Shown here in pieces: positions 62,207 through 64,000 of a stretch of DNA of 64,000 bases (within the stretch, counting starts at the first letter, position 1; each line of letters begins with the position of its first letter). Below the pieces are notes generated by a model. It ran no database searches. It was not told the origin of the DNA and saw nothing but the letters and a program-made list of their open reading frames with translations. Where the stretch lies: assembly GCF_013409425.1 (NCBI RefSeq), contig NZ_JACCAC010000001.1, positions 310,001 to 374,000 on the forward strand. Reading direction: 5' to 3'. This stretch comes from Nocardioides perillae. Lineage in GTDB: Bacteria; Actinomycetota; Actinomycetes; Propionibacteriales; Nocardioidaceae. Position numbers and translations under genes: made by a program.

Positions 62207-64000
62207 GCCTCTCCTCCTCCAGACGCCTCGACCACCGCGAGGACCTCGCCGGCGGCGACCTGCGCGCCGGGTGCTGCTGCGAGCTGGGCCACCGTGCCAG
62301 CGGCGGGGGCCGCGACGGTGTGCTGCATCTTCATCGCCTCGAGGACGAGCACGGGCTGCCCCGCCTCGACCGCGTGGCCGGCCTCCACCAGCACCTTGAC
62401 CACCGTGCCGGGCATCGGCGCCAGCAGGCTGCCCGCCGACACCGCCGCCGCCGGGTCGGTGAACCGCGGCACCCGCCGCAGCGCGACGTGCCCGGTCGGC
62501 CCGTCGACGTCGACGGTCTCGTGGCCGGGCAGGCCGCGGACGGCGCAGGAGTACGCCGTGGCGACGCCGTCGCGCTCGACCACGACCTCGTCGGGGCTCG
62601 CGCGCCGGACCGTCACGCCCTCGGCGGCGTAGCCGTCGCGCCCACCCCACCACGACACGGGCTCGTGGCCCTCGAACTCGGTGCGCTGCGGCTGGCTCAC
62701 CACGTTGCGCCACGCCACCGGCACGCCCTGCTGCACCGTGCGCGCAGCGCGGTGGGTCTCGGCCACGGCCAGCGCCGCGGCGAGGGTCGCGTCGGGATCC
62801 GCCGGGCGCGCCGCGGTGGTGTCGTGCTCGACGAGGAAGGCGGTGCTGAGGTCCTCGTCGAGGAAGCGCGGGTGCCGCAGCACGGCGACGAGCTGGTCGC
62901 GGTTGGTGCGCACGCCGTGGATGCGGGCGCGCTGCAGCACCCCGGCGAGCTGGCGCGCCGCCTGGCGCCGGCTCGGCGCGTGCACGACGACCTTCGCCAG
63001 CATCGCGTCGTAGTGCGTCGACACCTCGTTGCCCGCCGCGAAGCCGGCGTCGACCCGCACACCGGGCTCGGCCGGGACGTCGAAGGCGGTGAGGACGCCG
63101 GACTGGGGCTGGTGGTCGGCCGCCGGGTCCTCGGCGTAGAGACGGACCTCGATCGCGTGGCCGCTCGGGGCCACCGGGTCCCGAGACGGTCGCCGCGCGA
63201 CCTCCCCGTCGACCGGCGCACCGCCCCCCTCCGCTGCCCGCAGCTGGAGCTCGACGAGGTCGAGCCCGGTGACGGCCTCGGTCACGGGGTGCTCGACCTG
63301 CAGCCGGGTGTTGACCTCGAGGAAGAAGAACCGCTCGGTGGCGGGGTCGTAGAGGAACTCGACCGTGCCGGCGCCGCGGTAGTCCAGGGCCTCGGCGGCC
63401 GCGCGCGCGGCGTCGTGCAGCGCTGCCCTCACGGCGTCGGACAGCCCGGGGGCGGGCGCCTCCTCGACGACCTTCTGGTGGCGGCGCTGCACCGAGCAGT
63501 CGCGGTCGCCCACGACGGTGGTGCCCATCAGCTGCACCTCGACGTGGCGCCCGCGCTCGACGTACGGCTCGACGAAGACGGTGCCGTCGCCGAAGGCCGA
63601 CGCCGCCTCGGCCTCGGCGCCCGCGACCTCCCCGGCGAGGTCGCCCAGACGGCGCACGACGCGCATGCCGCGCCCACCGCCGCCCGCGGAGGCCTTCACC
63701 AGCAGCGGGAGGTCGGCCTCGGTCGGCTGCTCCGGCGCGGTGAGCACCGGCACGCCCGCGGCGGCCATCAGCTCCTTGGCGCGGACCTTGGAGCCCATCG
63801 CCTCGATCGACTCCGGCGACGGCCCGACCCAGACCAGCCCGGCCTCGAGCACGGCGCGGGCGAAGGCGGCGTTCTCCGAGAGGAAGCCGTAGCCGGGGTG
63901 GACCGCGTCGGCCCCCGTGCGCCGGGCGGCGTCGAGCAGCAGGTCGACCCGCAGGTAGGTCTCGGCCGGGGTGACCCCGGGCAGCCGCACGGCCCGGTCG
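62203..64000 (-). CDS. Acyl-CoA carboxylase biotin-containing subunit (partial)
   Basis: The reading frame is open to the window edge, so the N-terminus is missing; 598 residues are visible. Biotin carboxylase: AVHPGYGFLSENAAFA, the ATP-grasp Gly loop KASAGGGGRGMRVV, RDCSVQRRHQKVVEEAPAPG, FFLEVNTRLQVEHPVTE. A C-terminal biotinyl domain follows with biotinylated Lys in VLEAMKMQH. It carboxylates its own biotin and hands CO2 to a carboxyltransferase, expected just beyond the window. Linked to an acyl-CoA dehydrogenase, it is probably the 3-methylcrotonyl-CoA or a related short-chain carboxylase. Confidence 0.93.
   Translation of the reverse strand, partial: DRAVRLPGVTPAETYLRVDLLLDAARRTGADAVHPGYGFLSENAAFARAVLEAGLVWVGPSPESIEAMGSKVRAKELMAAAGVPVLTAPEQPTEADLPLLVKASAGGGGRGMRVVRRLGDLAGEVAGAEAEAASAFGDGTVFVEPYVERGRHVEVQLMGTTVVGDRDCSVQRRHQKVVEEAPAPGLSDAVRAALHDAARAAAEALDYRGAGTVEFLYDPATERFFFLEVNTRLQVEHPVTEAVTGLDLVELQLRAAEGGGAPVDGEVARRPSRDPVAPSGHAIEVRLYAEDPAADHQPQSGVLTAFDVPAEPGVRVDAGFAAGNEVSTHYDAMLAKVVVHAPSRRQAARQLAGVLQRARIHGVRTNRDQLVAVLRHPRFLDEDLSTAFLVEHDTTAARPADPDATLAAALAVAETHRAARTVQQGVPVAWRNVVSQPQRTEFEGHEPVSWWGGRDGYAAEGVTVRRASPDEVVVERDGVATAYSCAVRGLPGHETVDVDGPTGHVALRRVPRFTDPAAAVSAGSLLAPMPGTVVKVLVEAGHAVEAGQPVLVLEAMKMQHTVAAPAAGTVAQLAAAPGAQVAAGEVLAVVEASGGGEA

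Overview
The window is a very GC-rich actinobacterial chromosome segment. Codon third positions are almost all G or C, GTG starts are common, and many operons use 4-base ATGA/GTGA overlaps. Protein content and gene order fit a member of the Nocardioidaceae (Nocardioides-like). I infer this from family resemblance and synteny with Mycobacterium and Streptomyces; no database search was run. No rRNA, tRNA, prophage or cas genes were seen.

1-22.4 kb. The left third keeps an old actinobacterial gene order (Mycobacterium tuberculosis Rv3661-Rv3676): the tail of a SerB-like HAD phosphatase, a structured intergenic region at the place of the Ms1/MTS2823 RNA, a catalytically degenerate Fic-fold protein, an acetate module (LytS/LytTR two-component pair, DUF485 protein, ActP-type symporter, acetyl-CoA synthetase), NhaA, an Actinobacterial holin-X-type membrane protein, the convergent operon nth-tlpA-nudix-marP, and crp. 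After crp come an M1 metallopeptidase, a small zinc-ribbon protein, an SDR reductase, a fused acyl-CoA carboxyltransferase (AccD3-like) and an M20 peptidase.

22.4-46.2 kb. Branched-chain 2-oxoacid dehydrogenase genes (E1alpha, E1beta, E2) are followed by an SRPBCC protein, a BaeRF/Rv2629-type protein, a glutathionyl-hydroquinone-reductase-type transferase, two DUF881 proteins, a siderophore-interacting flavoprotein, HisC/Pat, a VanZ protein, a probable protein-deglycation pair (LMW phosphatase plus fructosamine-kinase family), an MprAB-like two-component system, a chorismate operon (PhzE-like, PabA, PabB), a HelD/HelR-type helicase and an enoyl-CoA hydratase.

46.2-58.8 kb. A membrane-anchored sulfite-oxidase-family protein is followed by a fasciclin lipoprotein and a SigK/RskA locus. 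That locus reads on as one overlapping operon into a FAD-oxidoreductase-DUF1365 fusion, two cyclopropane-fatty-acid-synthase-type methyltransferases and a DUF1295 membrane protein, the same set as Rv0444c-Rv0449c. Then come a tyrosine phosphatase, a PCMT-type methyltransferase and a GAF/SpoIIE phosphatase.

58.8-64 kb. A DUF222/HNH endonuclease gene sits between two tandem arrays of one 26-bp repeat, pointing towards each other (6 units left, 15 units right). This is the most unusual structure in the window. The right edge holds an acyl-CoA dehydrogenase and the start-truncated biotin carboxylase of a leucine-degradation-type operon.

Across the window, at least twelve genes have a TANNNT -10 box ending 6-8 bases before the start codon, which points to leaderless mRNAs. 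Two families of short palindromic repeats are scattered through the window; one copy lies in frame inside pabB.
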